Shown here piece after piece: positions 1 through 7,163 of a stretch of 32,074 nucleotides of DNA. Numbering within the stretch: position 1 is the first letter of the stretch; each line of letters opens with the position of its first letter. The translations under genes were made by a program, and so were the position numbers. Under the pieces are notes generated by a model. It saw nothing but the letters and a program-made list of their open reading frames with translations, searched no databases and was not told the origin of the DNA. Source of the DNA: Sulfopaludibacter sp035606355 (GTDB lineage: Bacteria > Acidobacteriota > Terriglobia > Bryobacterales > Bryobacteraceae); the NCBI GenBank assembly GCA_035606355.1, contig DATNFO010000083.1:1-32074 (forward strand), written 5' to 3'.

Positions 1-238
1 TGCTGAAGTGGCTCGTCTGGCGGGCATCACGCGAGCCCGCATGACGCAAATTACCAAACTGCTGGATTTGGCCCCTGACATCCAGGAGGAACTCTTGTTC
101 ATGCCAGCGGCGAAACCAGTCACAGAGAGAAATCTGCGTCCTGTGGCTGCTCAGATCGCCTGGCCCGAACAGCGTCGCTTGTTCAGGAGCATGCTACCCG
201 GGCAGCCCACTTCCAAGTTATCTAATCCCCACGATTGA
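1..238 (+). CDS. KorB/ParB-like helix-turn-helix protein, C-terminal part (5' end outside window)
   Basis: The reading frame is open from the first bases of the window, so only the last ~78 residues are present. They begin A-E-V-A-R-L-A-G-I-T-R-A-R-M-T-Q-I, a helix-turn-helix with the A-x-L-x-G-x-T-R-A-R-x-T-Q-I pattern of KorB/ParB-type DNA-binding domains. The stretch L-D-L-A-P-D-I-Q-E-E-L-L-F follows, and the tail ends in a W-P-E-Q-R-R-L-F segment. From memory of similar proteins, short HTH proteins with these two segments often sit directly downstream of serine recombinases in acidobacterial and planctomycete mobile elements; that neighbour would lie outside this window. The internal GTG at position 8 is not the real start because the frame is open before it. 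The domain type is fairly clear; the exact role is not. Confidence 0.6.
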   Translation, partial: AEVARLAGITRARMTQITKLLDLAPDIQEELLFMPAAKPVTERNLRPVAAQIAWPEQRRLFRSMLPGQPTSKLSNPHD

Positions 239-274
239 AAGCACTATTTCCGAAACTGTCCGACGCCGTTTACA

Positions 275-1093
275 ATGTTTGTTTCCGGAGCGAAGGGGAT
301 CTCTGGGCGCGCGCGCACTGACGAGCGCGTCCGACCGATGGATCTCAAGCAAATCGTGATGAACGACAGCGAGCGAGCGGCAGTCGACAATGGCGCCCAA
401 CAGCGATTCACTAAGCGATCCCAACAGATCAATGCCGATTACGACCAGGCCTTCCGGCTACTTACGGCTCCAATGCTCATCCGCCGGCCAGTTCCCGGCT
501 TTACGCAAAAGCTCACTGAACTAGCATTGGAAGTGATGCGCACCCGCATCCTCGCGTATGCGGACGCTTATGTAGAAGCGTTTACGGAGGCAGGAATGCA
601 GGTCGATCTTAAAGCGGCAAGCGCCGTACAGGATTTCGCCAGAATCTGTGAGAGCGTTTCGTTGGCGAATTTGAGGTCAACTCCCGAAAGGCTGGATAAA
701 CGAGCGGCGGATCTAATCGCGCCGTGGCCCATGGGACTCGATCAGGAATTCTTGCGATGCCGGATATCGGCCGCCACTGAGGCGGTTTCCCGACTCAGAA
801 CTGTCGCGCCGCAGGGTACGCCATCCGCATCCACGGCAGTCCGACCCGCGGAAACTAGAGTTACTACATCTCGCTGGTTGAAGCAGAAGGGGAATAAAAT
901 CTGCGAGCTCAGGGACGAATGCGGGTGGAGCGTTGACGAGCTGGTGCAGAATAGCGGAATCGACAAGAAGTCGATTCTGGACCACCTTTCCAACCGGTCC
1001 GGTATGAATCCCAGTACCGCCAAGAAGTACGCCGACGCATTCAGCGCAAAGTTGGGGCGTCGCATCACGGTCGGCGACATCGCCTCCCGATGA
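275..1093 (+). CDS. Hypothetical protein with C-terminal HTH-like segment
   Basis: I do not recognise the family. The product is up to 272 residues. Roughly residues 40-180 look mainly helical, with many Ala, Arg and Glu. After a low-complexity linker of Ala, Thr and Pro (about 180-197), the last ~75 residues read like an XRE-type helix-turn-helix (L-R-D-E-C-G-W-S-V-D-E-L-V-Q then S-G-I-D-K-K-S-I-L-D-H), so DNA binding is an inference from sequence pattern only. Neither the ATG at 275 nor the in-frame ATG at 338 has a good Shine-Dalgarno site, so the start is uncertain; 338 would give 251 residues. It faces the phage-type methyltransferase pair and belongs to the accessory island. Confidence 0.5.
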   Translation: MFVSGAKGISGRARTDERVRPMDLKQIVMNDSERAAVDNGAQQRFTKRSQQINADYDQAFRLLTAPMLIRRPVPGFTQKLTELALEVMRTRILAYADAYVEAFTEAGMQVDLKAASAVQDFARICESVSLANLRSTPERLDKRAADLIAPWPMGLDQEFLRCRISAATEAVSRLRTVAPQGTPSASTAVRPAETRVTTSRWLKQKGNKICELRDECGWSVDELVQNSGIDKKSILDHLSNRSGMNPSTAKKYADAFSAKLGRRITVGDIASR

Positions 1094-1115
1094 TCCGGCT
1101 CCCTCGGCCGTTTGT

Positions 1116-1493
1116 TTACGGTTGGACGGCGTCCTCCAGGGCGGACAGGCGAACTTCCAGATCTTCGCTTTCTAAGGTATATCTTGCAGCATCGAGAACG
1201 CGCGTCGCGGCGCGCACCCGAGCAGCCGCGGGTGCCTGCGGGTCCAGCATGATTCTTAGCAGGGTAGCAGCAGCTGCGCTGGATGCCTGCTGCAGTCGAG
1301 CGTTGGCCTGGGATACCGCGGCACGGCGGGCTTCCCGGTACGCTGCTTGAAATTCGGGGACTTTCAACCAGCGCAGGAGGGTCGTTCTCGCGACGCCGGC
1401 CGCTTCCGCGGCATCTTCCACACTACGCGATGATAGCAGTGCATGGATCGCCTCTTCTTTCTTGCGTCCGAACTTGGAACCGTGTCCTGTCAT
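1116..1493 (-). CDS. Small-terminase-like helix-turn-helix protein
   Basis: This 125-residue protein opens M-T-G-H-G-S-K-F-G-R-K-K-E-E-A-I. A helix-turn-helix at about residues 23-45 (V-E-D-A-A-E-A-A-G-V-A-R-T-T-L-L-R-W-L) is followed by E-F-Q-A-A-Y-R-E-A-R-R-A and then an alanine-rich helical region. The order of HTH, W-L-K-x-P-x-F and Y-R-E-A-R-R is characteristic of phage small-terminase-like DNA-recognition proteins found singly in many acidobacterial and actinobacterial genomes. AGGAGG lies six bases before the ATG, supporting this start. The gene begins 27 bp after the end of the methyltransferase on the same strand, so the two are probably co-transcribed. No large terminase is nearby, so the unit looks like a prophage or integrative-element fragment. 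Confidence 0.65.
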   Translation of the reverse strand: MTGHGSKFGRKKEEAIHALLSSRSVEDAAEAAGVARTTLLRWLKVPEFQAAYREARRAAVSQANARLQQASSAAAATLLRIMLDPQAPAAARVRAATRVLDAARYTLESEDLEVRLSALEDAVQP

Positions 1494-1520
1494 CTAAACC
1501 CTCCTGTCCCGCCCCCTTCG

Positions 1521-2873
1521 TCAAGAATCTCGCTTAACGTTTGCCGCGCGTTGTTCCACTATCTCGTCAAAGGTCCGGCCATCTTGATCCAAAGTGGCGC
1601 TTTTGCCAGTCATTTTCTGCCATCGCCTGATCACGACATCGACGTATTTGGGATCGAGTTCCAGCCCGTAACAAACGCGGTGTGTTGATTCCGCCGCCGC
1701 CAATGTCGTACCGCTGCCCAAGAACGGTTCATAAATCAATTCGCCGCGCTTGGTGTGATTCAGAATCGGTCGCCGCGCCAATTCAACGGGCTTCTGCGTG
1801 GGGTGATCATACTTGTCCTCCTCGGATCCACCCATGATGAATTTCGGCGATGGCGAACTCCAGATGGTGGAGTTTTCACCTGGCTTTCCATACCACGGCG
1901 CGTTTTTCCGGCGCACGTACCAGCACGGTTCATGCTGAAACCAATAATGTGTCCGGGTAAGCACCGGCCGGCCTTTGTCCCAGATCACTTGCTGGTGATG
2001 AACGAAGCCGATGCGGAGTAGCCCATCCAGCACCTCGCGGGTGAACTTAGATGCGTGCCATACGTAAGCGACCTCCAGACTCGATACCAGGGCGAATGCG
2101 TCAGACCAGTCGGCTCGCGTGTCACCAGAGATGCTGGTCGCCTGATGACCAATCGTGCGTGCCTTCAAATAGCTGGACTCCGCCTTGCCGCAGCCGTTGA
2201 GACCTGCCCGGTCCCGCCATTCCGAATCCAATTCAATTCCGTAAGGCGGATCAGTGATCATAACCAGCGGCTTGGCTCCGTTCAGAAGGCGAGATACATC
2301 TTCCTGTCGTGTGGCATCTCCGCAGAGCACGCGATGCCCTTCGCAAAGCCACAGATCACCTATCCTGGAACTGGCGACTGCCGACAATGGCGGCGCTTCA
2401 TCCTCATGAGGGACTTCGTGCAACAAGTACTGGTCGATTTCGTCGCTATTGAATCCGGTCAGGTCTAGATCGAAGTGCAGGTCCTGCAGCTGTTGTAACT
2501 CCGCTGCCAATAGCTCGTCGTCCCACTCGGCCCAAGTAGCCGACTGGTTGACCATAAGCCGGAACGCCTTCACCTGAGCCTCCGACCATTCGTCACACAA
2601 GATCACCGGGATTTCGGCCATCCTCAGCTCCCGGGCGGCTTTCAATCGGAGGTGCCCATCCACCACCTCGCCGCTGCTGCGGACGAGACACGGGATCTTG
2701 AAACCAAATTCCCGGATGCTGCTGCACATTCGATTAACGGCAGCGTCATTCTTTCTCGGATTGCGGCTATATGGAATTAGCCGGTCTATGGGCCAGATCT
2801 CCGTTTGCACGGGAGCCGCTCGGTGCTGCTGCGGCTCGTTATCAACTTGCGTACTGCTCTGAGCGTTTGTCAT
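1521..2873 (-). CDS. ParB-domain DNA methyltransferase (N6-adenine/N4-cytosine, beta class)
   Basis: The 450-residue product is a two-domain protein. Residues ~25-115 form a ParB/Srx-like domain (I-D-R-L-I-P-Y-S-R-N-P-R and V-V-D-G-H-L-R-L-K-A-A). Residues ~170-415 form an SAM-dependent amino-methyltransferase with the catalytic D-P-P-Y-G at 208-212 and the SAM-binding F-L-G-S-G-T-T at 384-390. Because the catalytic motif precedes the SAM motif, it belongs to the beta class of exocyclic-amino methylases. The segment between them should hold target recognition. Such fusions are typical of phages and integrative elements, where they usually act as orphan methylases; no restriction enzyme gene is visible here. 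GAGGA lies just before the ATG. The target sequence is not predictable. Confidence 0.85.
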   Translation of the reverse strand: MTNAQSSTQVDNEPQQHRAAPVQTEIWPIDRLIPYSRNPRKNDAAVNRMCSSIREFGFKIPCLVRSSGEVVDGHLRLKAARELRMAEIPVILCDEWSEAQVKAFRLMVNQSATWAEWDDELLAAELQQLQDLHFDLDLTGFNSDEIDQYLLHEVPHEDEAPPLSAVASSRIGDLWLCEGHRVLCGDATRQEDVSRLLNGAKPLVMITDPPYGIELDSEWRDRAGLNGCGKAESSYLKARTIGHQATSISGDTRADWSDAFALVSSLEVAYVWHASKFTREVLDGLLRIGFVHHQQVIWDKGRPVLTRTHYWFQHEPCWYVRRKNAPWYGKPGENSTIWSSPSPKFIMGGSEEDKYDHPTQKPVELARRPILNHTKRGELIYEPFLGSGTTLAAAESTHRVCYGLELDPKYVDVVIRRWQKMTGKSATLDQDGRTFDEIVEQRAANVKRDS

Positions 2874-3340
2874 CTCGTCCTCGCTGGGGCCTGTAGCCCG
2901 ACTTTGATTCTGAGACCGGAACGTTCGGAAAATCAGGGGGAAATGGCCGGATTGTTGGGGGGAAGTTGGGGGGAATTGCTTGTCCGGCGAGTGGCACCTG
3001 GGCTTGCGGGCCGAAATTTAATGGGGGTGGTGCGCCGGCGGCGACGCACCCGGGTACGTTCATCACACGCTGAGACGTTGCCCGGCACTGGATGTCTAAG
3101 AATTTGGACACGAACCAACCTGCGTTGGCTGTCTGCTCAATAGTAACGCGAGCGTAAAGGATTTTTCCTCAACGGCTTAGAGCAGTTCCGGGATTTCGTG
3201 GTCGGCGCTCCCCAAAACCTGGCTGTATCATCTGGTCCTATCTGGTCCCATCTGGCCGTCAGTAGCGGCTCTCCTCAGAGACACCTCGAAGTGAACCATT
3301 CCTGCGGAGCCAAACATTTCATTTTCGAACCGGCTTCCCT

Positions 3341-3352
3341 TCTGGTTAACTG
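3341..3352 (+). repeat. GTTAAC-core repeat, copy A
   Basis: TCTGGTTAACTG. It is identical to the reverse complement of a segment near the right end of the window (31995-32006) and shares the GGTTAACTG core with the copies at 3488-3505 and 7108-7125. Confidence 0.4.
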
Positions 3353-3487
3353 TCAGCACGCCAAACGTGGCGCGAAATGGCCAATACTCACCCGATTGGT
3401 TATCTTCAAGGGTCGGTCGCGAGTGCGGGTCTACGAACGAAATGCTGTCGTCCGGGCGAGTTTCTCAGGTTCTCTGTGCGGTCGGCC

Positions 3488-3505
3488 TCTTCCGGTTAAC
3501 TGCGC
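3488..3505 (+). repeat. GTTAAC-core repeat, copy B (inverted partner of 7108-7125)
   Basis: TCTTCCGGTTAACTGCGC, an exact 18-bp match in opposite orientation to 7108-7125. The pair encloses the interrupted frame, the SIR2-GAF gene and most of the recombinase fragment. An exact 18-mer pair is unlikely by chance in a window of this size, so a shared mobile-element end is a reasonable reading. Confidence 0.6.
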
Positions 3506-3635
3506 ATCCGGCGAAAATGAGCCGCGTACGTGGCGACTCCGTCAGGCATCGCCCGCCGTTCTCAGCTACACATTGCAATTCCCTAGCTATGTCTCACGAC
3601 CGAACAAAACCGTTTGTCGCTCACGGTTCGGGCCG

Positions 3636-4016
3636 CTAGATGAGTACAGGGCACATGCCATAATCGCGACAGGTAGTAAGGCACCAGTAGAAGAGATAGC
3701 CTTTGTCGATGCGCGCCGTCGGGTCGCTGCCATCGTATTTGAGATTCCAGTCTTTGTCCTAGACCAGAATGTCGGGGAAGTTGTTGCCATCGAAGTAGGC
3801 CGGCTGGCGCTCGAACTCCATGAGGTTGGCGGCCAGTACTTTGCCCGGCACCCAGCTCGCCAGCATGTAGGGCGACGTCGGGGAGAACGGTTGCTGTGCC
3901 CATTCGCGCGCCACCGGGCGGAGATTGAAACGAACGCGCGGATACCAGGGATCGTTCAGCGGGACGTTGTAGGGCGGGAGAACCACGCGTACAAGGTTTG
4001 CGGTCAATTCTGGCAT
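3636..4016 (-). pseudogene. Amber-interrupted reading frame, unknown family
   Basis: An 85-codon frame starting at 4016 (M-P-E-L-T-A-N-L-V-R-V-V-L-P-P-Y-N-V) reaches a TAG at 3759-3761. Reading straight through, the same frame continues for 40 more codons with protein-like composition (D-K-D-W-N-L-K-Y-D-G-S-D-P-T-A-R-I-D, then K-G-Y-L-F-Y-W-C-L-T-T-C-R-D-Y-G) to a second TAG at 3636-3638. This suggests one gene broken by a single amber mutation and probably truncated at its 3' end. There is a stop two codons before the ATG, so the 5' end may be genuine or may be a junction. I do not recognise the family. The sequence gives no reason to expect deliberate amber readthrough. Confidence 0.45.
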
Positions 4017-4031
4017 GCGCTAAGGATCGAT

Positions 4032-4044
4032 GCTACCGATAATG
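4032..4044 (+). repeat. 13-bp direct repeat, left copy
   Basis: GCTACCGATAATG. The same 13 bases occur at 6839-6851 in the same orientation. This copy lies 21 bp beyond the stop codon of the SIR2-GAF gene, so the two copies bracket that gene alone. They may be attachment-type duplications. Confidence 0.45.
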
Positions 4045-4065
4045 AATAAAATCATCCCGGCTATT

Positions 4066-6588
4066 TTACTCTCGGAAACGCTTCCCTTCAGATGGAAGAA
4101 CGTACTGAGAAAGATCCGCAACAATGTTCATAATCCGGCACTGTTGCGCAATCTCTCTAAAATCTGGTTCACCATCCTTCTTGGGCTGCGTGCAGTGGAT
4201 ATGGTTATCCGCCGAAAGAAATCCAAGCAGCTTTTCTCCTCGTACGATGGGCGCTACAATCCATGATCCGGCCGGATCTTTATCAAGATCGGTGCAATTC
4301 GGGTCCGTCCTGCCGAACATGGCTGGGTGCTGCCACCTCGCGAACGGATCATGGCGGTATCTATTGATCGTGTACCGACAATAAGTATCTGTTGCGTCCG
4401 ATTTACACCCTACATAGGCATCAGACTTCAATTTTCCGGGGAGAGTGGCGTCATCGCTAGTAAGTGATCGCACGCACTGGAAACTCATCACACGCTTTGT
4501 GCCGCCGTCGCGCTCGTCCGCAATTGGAGTGAGGGTTTTCCAGACCCTTACGCGCTTCAATCCGGTCTCTTCCACAAGTAGGCCCTCCAGCAAGGCTGTT
4601 AGAATGCCACCGCGGAACTCGGCATCCTTAAGATCTGATCGGGACCACACCTTGCCGTGATCGATTTGGCCGAGGCGGTTGTAGAACTTCTCTAAGAACT
4701 CCTCAGCCCGCAACCGGTCCGTTCCAAGACGGTCATTCGCGATAAAACTGGAGAGTCTCAACACCTGTCGGCATGAAGACTGGAACAGTTGGCAGAGCGG
4801 GGTCGTCACATCTTCGGGAAGACGCCGAGAATCCGGGTTGAGCCACGTAACGAGGATCGCCTCCGTCTGCCCGCCTAAACGCACAGGACAGGCGAACACC
4901 GGCCCCGTAATCCTGAATCGTTCCACACCCAGTGGACTGAGCCAACTCGTTCGCATTTCCGGAGGCAGCGTCAATTCGTGTTGTGCATCATCGACGTGTA
5001 TTTCGTGCCTTTCCATAAACACTTGAACAGCGAGGCTCTTGCTATCAAACCCATAACAGAACGGTTCCATATTGTTCACGTGATGCGCAACCAGTTGCTT
5101 TGCTTCATGGTCAATCTCATACAGGATGAAATCGTGACCGAGCGCTCTTATAAGGCGCGATTTGTTTAGGAGGGCCTCAAAGCGGCTCGGCTCTCGATAG
5201 AAGCTTGCCAGAGGAACAGATCTCATCCTCCTTCTCTCTGACTGAATGTACACTCGCCCCAGTTCTTCCACTAGTCGTCGCGCGACGTAGCGGTGATCGC
5301 TCGTATACGCATCAACTACATTCGCCTCAAGATTCAATGTGCCCACGCGTCTGCCATCGGCGATAATCGGGTATGCCAACTCAGTCCGCACACTACCGTC
5401 ACAAGGAACATATTCAGTATCTGCCCAACCGTTTGACCTTAACTCCGTCTTTGCATCCGCGACATCCCGTATGTAGATGTAGTCCTTGCTGATATCGGCG
5501 TTGGCCTGAAGAAAAGCGGTTCCGATTACGGAGTCATGTGCGATCTCAGGTAATGACCGCCCTCCTTTCAAAGGAGGGTGACTAGCAACACGTCGGATCT
5601 GAGGGTTTGCATCGTCTGCCATAAAACACACGTCACCTCGGCTTGAGCCGGTAATGCGTACGGCAGTTTCAAGAATGAGCTGTGCCGCCTGCGCGCGTGT
5701 AGCCGAAGATTCGCTTCTTATCTGCCCGGCAGTTTGGAGCTGAACACGGGCGACCTGGCCAGATAGATCCCTCAGTATCGAAGCAACTCTCGCGGTTGCT
5801 TCGTCGCGGTGTTCTGTGGCAATAGTGTATTCAAGGACCTCTATCGCGAAGGCATCTTTAAGATACGCTCGAAATTTGTCGTCCACTTCTTGGGCGGGCA
5901 TAATGGCATAGTGAGGTCCGAATTTCTTGCCAAATCTGAGCCGAGCTTCATCGACCAAGTGTAAGAGGTCGCTGTCTCGCAAGCTGTAGCCGATGAAGAG
6001 CATCGTTTTCCAGGTCAGAAGCGATTTTAAGCATTCGTTGAACTCCGGATTGCCAAATGTACTGTCACGATAATGCGTTCGGGTGAGGCGAATTGATTCC
6101 GGGTCATTAGCCGACCCGTGTAGCTTAATGATCGCAAACTTCTTAGAGCGGATTGCGTTAAAGACTCCATCTGTATCTCGCCATGTGAACGATGGCGCTC
6201 TGTCATAAGCCGCCTCTAGTAGAAGATCGAAATTAGTTGTCAAAATCAGGCTAAATGGTAATCTCGCAATGGCAAGGTGGATGTCATTGGGTTCGCCGCC
6301 TTTTCCGAAGACGCTGTCGATGTAACTTGTGAATACCCTACTTGGCAATTCGCGCTGTAGCATTTCCGCAGCTTGCAGGAAATCTCCTCCCTCTAGAAGT
6401 TCTCTTGTGCGGCGCCATCCGCCCCTGCCAGTTTCGATCCCCCGAATATGCAGACATTCTGCATACGCCAAGAGATCCAGCAGGAACGTACGCCAATCAG
6501 GAAGTCCGGAAGAGATTGAGGCACCCGATCCAACAAACGCGACCGCCTCACCAGAAGCGAGGGCATCTACCAACGGCTCGATGATCAT
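4066..6588 (-). CDS. SIR2-like NADase fused to tandem GAF-type sensor domains
   Basis: The protein has 840 residues from the ATG at 6588, which I prefer to the in-frame TTG at 6600; numbering below counts from the TTG. Residues ~8-280 are a SIR2-like domain of the bacterial defence type: F-V-G-S-G-A-S (22-28), T-T-N-F-D (121-125), K-L-H-G-S (159-163) and F-I-G-Y-S-L-R-D-S-D-L (202-212). The Asn and His of these motifs match the catalytic pair of NAD-cleaving SIR2 effectors such as ThsA and DSR. Residues ~300-455 read as a GAF domain (Y-P-I-I-A-D-G-R-R-V-G-T-L-N-L-E). Residues ~472-620 (F-A-C-P-V-R-L-G-G-Q-T-E-A-I) and ~635-830 (W-I-V-A-P-I-V-R-G-E-K-L-L-G-F-L-S-A-D) look like two more divergent GAF modules. 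There are no membrane segments. The gene is single, more A/T-rich than its surroundings, and sits beside a recombinase remnant. The likely role is ligand- or infection-triggered NAD depletion; this is inferred, not shown. Confidence 0.85.
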   Translation of the reverse strand: MIIEPLVDALASGEAVAFVGSGASISSGLPDWRTFLLDLLAYAECLHIRGIETGRGGWRRTRELLEGGDFLQAAEMLQRELPSRVFTSYIDSVFGKGGEPNDIHLAIARLPFSLILTTNFDLLLEAAYDRAPSFTWRDTDGVFNAIRSKKFAIIKLHGSANDPESIRLTRTHYRDSTFGNPEFNECLKSLLTWKTMLFIGYSLRDSDLLHLVDEARLRFGKKFGPHYAIMPAQEVDDKFRAYLKDAFAIEVLEYTIATEHRDEATARVASILRDLSGQVARVQLQTAGQIRSESSATRAQAAQLILETAVRITGSSRGDVCFMADDANPQIRRVASHPPLKGGRSLPEIAHDSVIGTAFLQANADISKDYIYIRDVADAKTELRSNGWADTEYVPCDGSVRTELAYPIIADGRRVGTLNLEANVVDAYTSDHRYVARRLVEELGRVYIQSERRRMRSVPLASFYREPSRFEALLNKSRLIRALGHDFILYEIDHEAKQLVAHHVNNMEPFCYGFDSKSLAVQVFMERHEIHVDDAQHELTLPPEMRTSWLSPLGVERFRITGPVFACPVRLGGQTEAILVTWLNPDSRRLPEDVTTPLCQLFQSSCRQVLRLSSFIANDRLGTDRLRAEEFLEKFYNRLGQIDHGKVWSRSDLKDAEFRGGILTALLEGLLVEETGLKRVRVWKTLTPIADERDGGTKRVMSFQCVRSLTSDDATLPGKLKSDAYVGCKSDATDTYCRYTINRYRHDPFARWQHPAMFGRTDPNCTDLDKDPAGSWIVAPIVRGEKLLGFLSADNHIHCTQPKKDGEPDFREIAQQCRIMNIVADLSQYVLPSEGKRFRE

Positions 6589-6869
6589 ATGCCACCACAA
6601 ACCTCAGAGTTGGAAACACACGGGCAGTCGATCTTCGGCGTAAGAGACCAAGCTGCACCGGTTTGATAGAGTATCACGCTCCTTTCTGAACCGCTAGTAC
6701 GGGCCTTGTCGGGCGTTCGGGCGGATTCATGAGTTGGCTGAGTTCACATAATCAAGAAGGAGAAATAGATACTTTGGCGATTGCAGTTCTCTTGGACAGC
6801 AGTTGAGGTGTTCTTAAACCTGAGGTAAGGTCCACATGGCTACCGATAATGCCCATTATGAGGACCTAA
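6589..6869. other. Intergenic region between SIR2-GAF gene and recombinase fragment
   Basis: The region is about 280 bp and A/T-rich, with no gene I can support. It should hold the promoter of the SIR2-GAF gene, but I find no clear -35/-10 pair. Near its right edge is the direct repeat at 6839-6851, overlapping a perfect palindrome at 6846-6859 (ATAATG-CC-CATTAT). A GAGGA ribosome-binding site follows, immediately before the recombinase start. Confidence 0.5.
6839..6859 (+). repeat. 13-bp direct repeat (right copy) merging into a palindrome
   Basis: GCTACCGATAATG at 6839-6851 matches 4032-4044 exactly. Its last six bases form the left arm of ATAATG-CC-CATTAT (6846-6859). A repeat plus an inverted repeat directly upstream of a tyrosine recombinase is the usual place for a recombinase binding or attachment site. 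Confidence 0.45.
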
Positions 6870-7163
6870 ATGAATGATTTGATTGCGGTGGAACGAGAGA
6901 ATCCCTTTCACAAACTGAAGGCGCTTGTGCTGGACAGCGTCTCCTCCCCAATCACCAAACGCGTTTACAATCTCGGGCTGGATGAGTTCTTCGCCTGGTA
7001 CAGCCAAGAGTCCCGCGGCGGGTTACCGCACCGTGAGCACAGCCGCCAGTCGTTCACCGATCATATCGACGGCCGCGTTGGGCGAGAACGGTTCTTTTCC
7101 GCGTTACGCGCAGTTAACCGGAAGACCGCCCACTGCGTAGAGACGGTGAGCCAGTGTGATTAA
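6870..7163 (+). pseudogene. Tyrosine recombinase/integrase, N-terminal fragment
   Basis: The first ~50 residues (H-K-L-K-A-L-V-L-D-S-V-S-S-P-I-T, then K-R-V-Y-N-L-G-L-D-E-F-F-A-W-Y) match the SAM-like N-terminal core-binding domain of phage-type tyrosine integrases common in acidobacteria. Resemblance then stops near residue 50, probably by frameshift or recombination, and the frame closes at residue 97. The catalytic domain with its R-H-R-Y residues is absent, so no active enzyme is made. GAGGA precedes the ATG, so the 5' end is intact. The 3' end contains the GTTAAC-core repeat (7108-7125) and overlaps the stop of the convergent TIGR03435 gene. This marks the right edge of the accessory island. 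Confidence 0.65.
7108..7125 (-). repeat. GTTAAC-core repeat, copy C (inverted partner of 3488-3505)
   Basis: On the minus strand this reads TCTTCCGGTTAACTGCGC, identical to 3488-3505 on the plus strand. It lies inside the degraded tail of the recombinase fragment, after resemblance to integrases has ended. A related copy, sharing GCGCAGTTAACC, is at 31993-32004. Confidence 0.55.

Larger units (their letters stand above)
2874..3635. other. Gene-poor region with repeat copies
   Basis: I see no convincing gene in this stretch between the methyltransferase start and the interrupted frame. The open frames present are low-complexity or have no start signal. The tandem CATCTGGTCCTATCTGGTCC-like run at about 3230-3260 is a short imperfect CTGGTCC/CTGGCC repeat. 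Two copies of a GTTAAC-core repeat lie at 3341-3352 and 3488-3505. The region looks like decayed mobile-element DNA. Confidence 0.45.

Noticed and set aside
2842..3111. Proline-rich minus-strand frame overlapping the methyltransferase start
   Set aside because: It has no good ribosome-binding site, overlaps the start of a clear gene, and is low complexity.
3198..4049. A 283-codon plus-strand frame over the amber-interrupted gene
   Set aside because: It lacks a ribosome-binding site and its composition is not protein-like; the minus-strand frame reads better on both sides of the stop.
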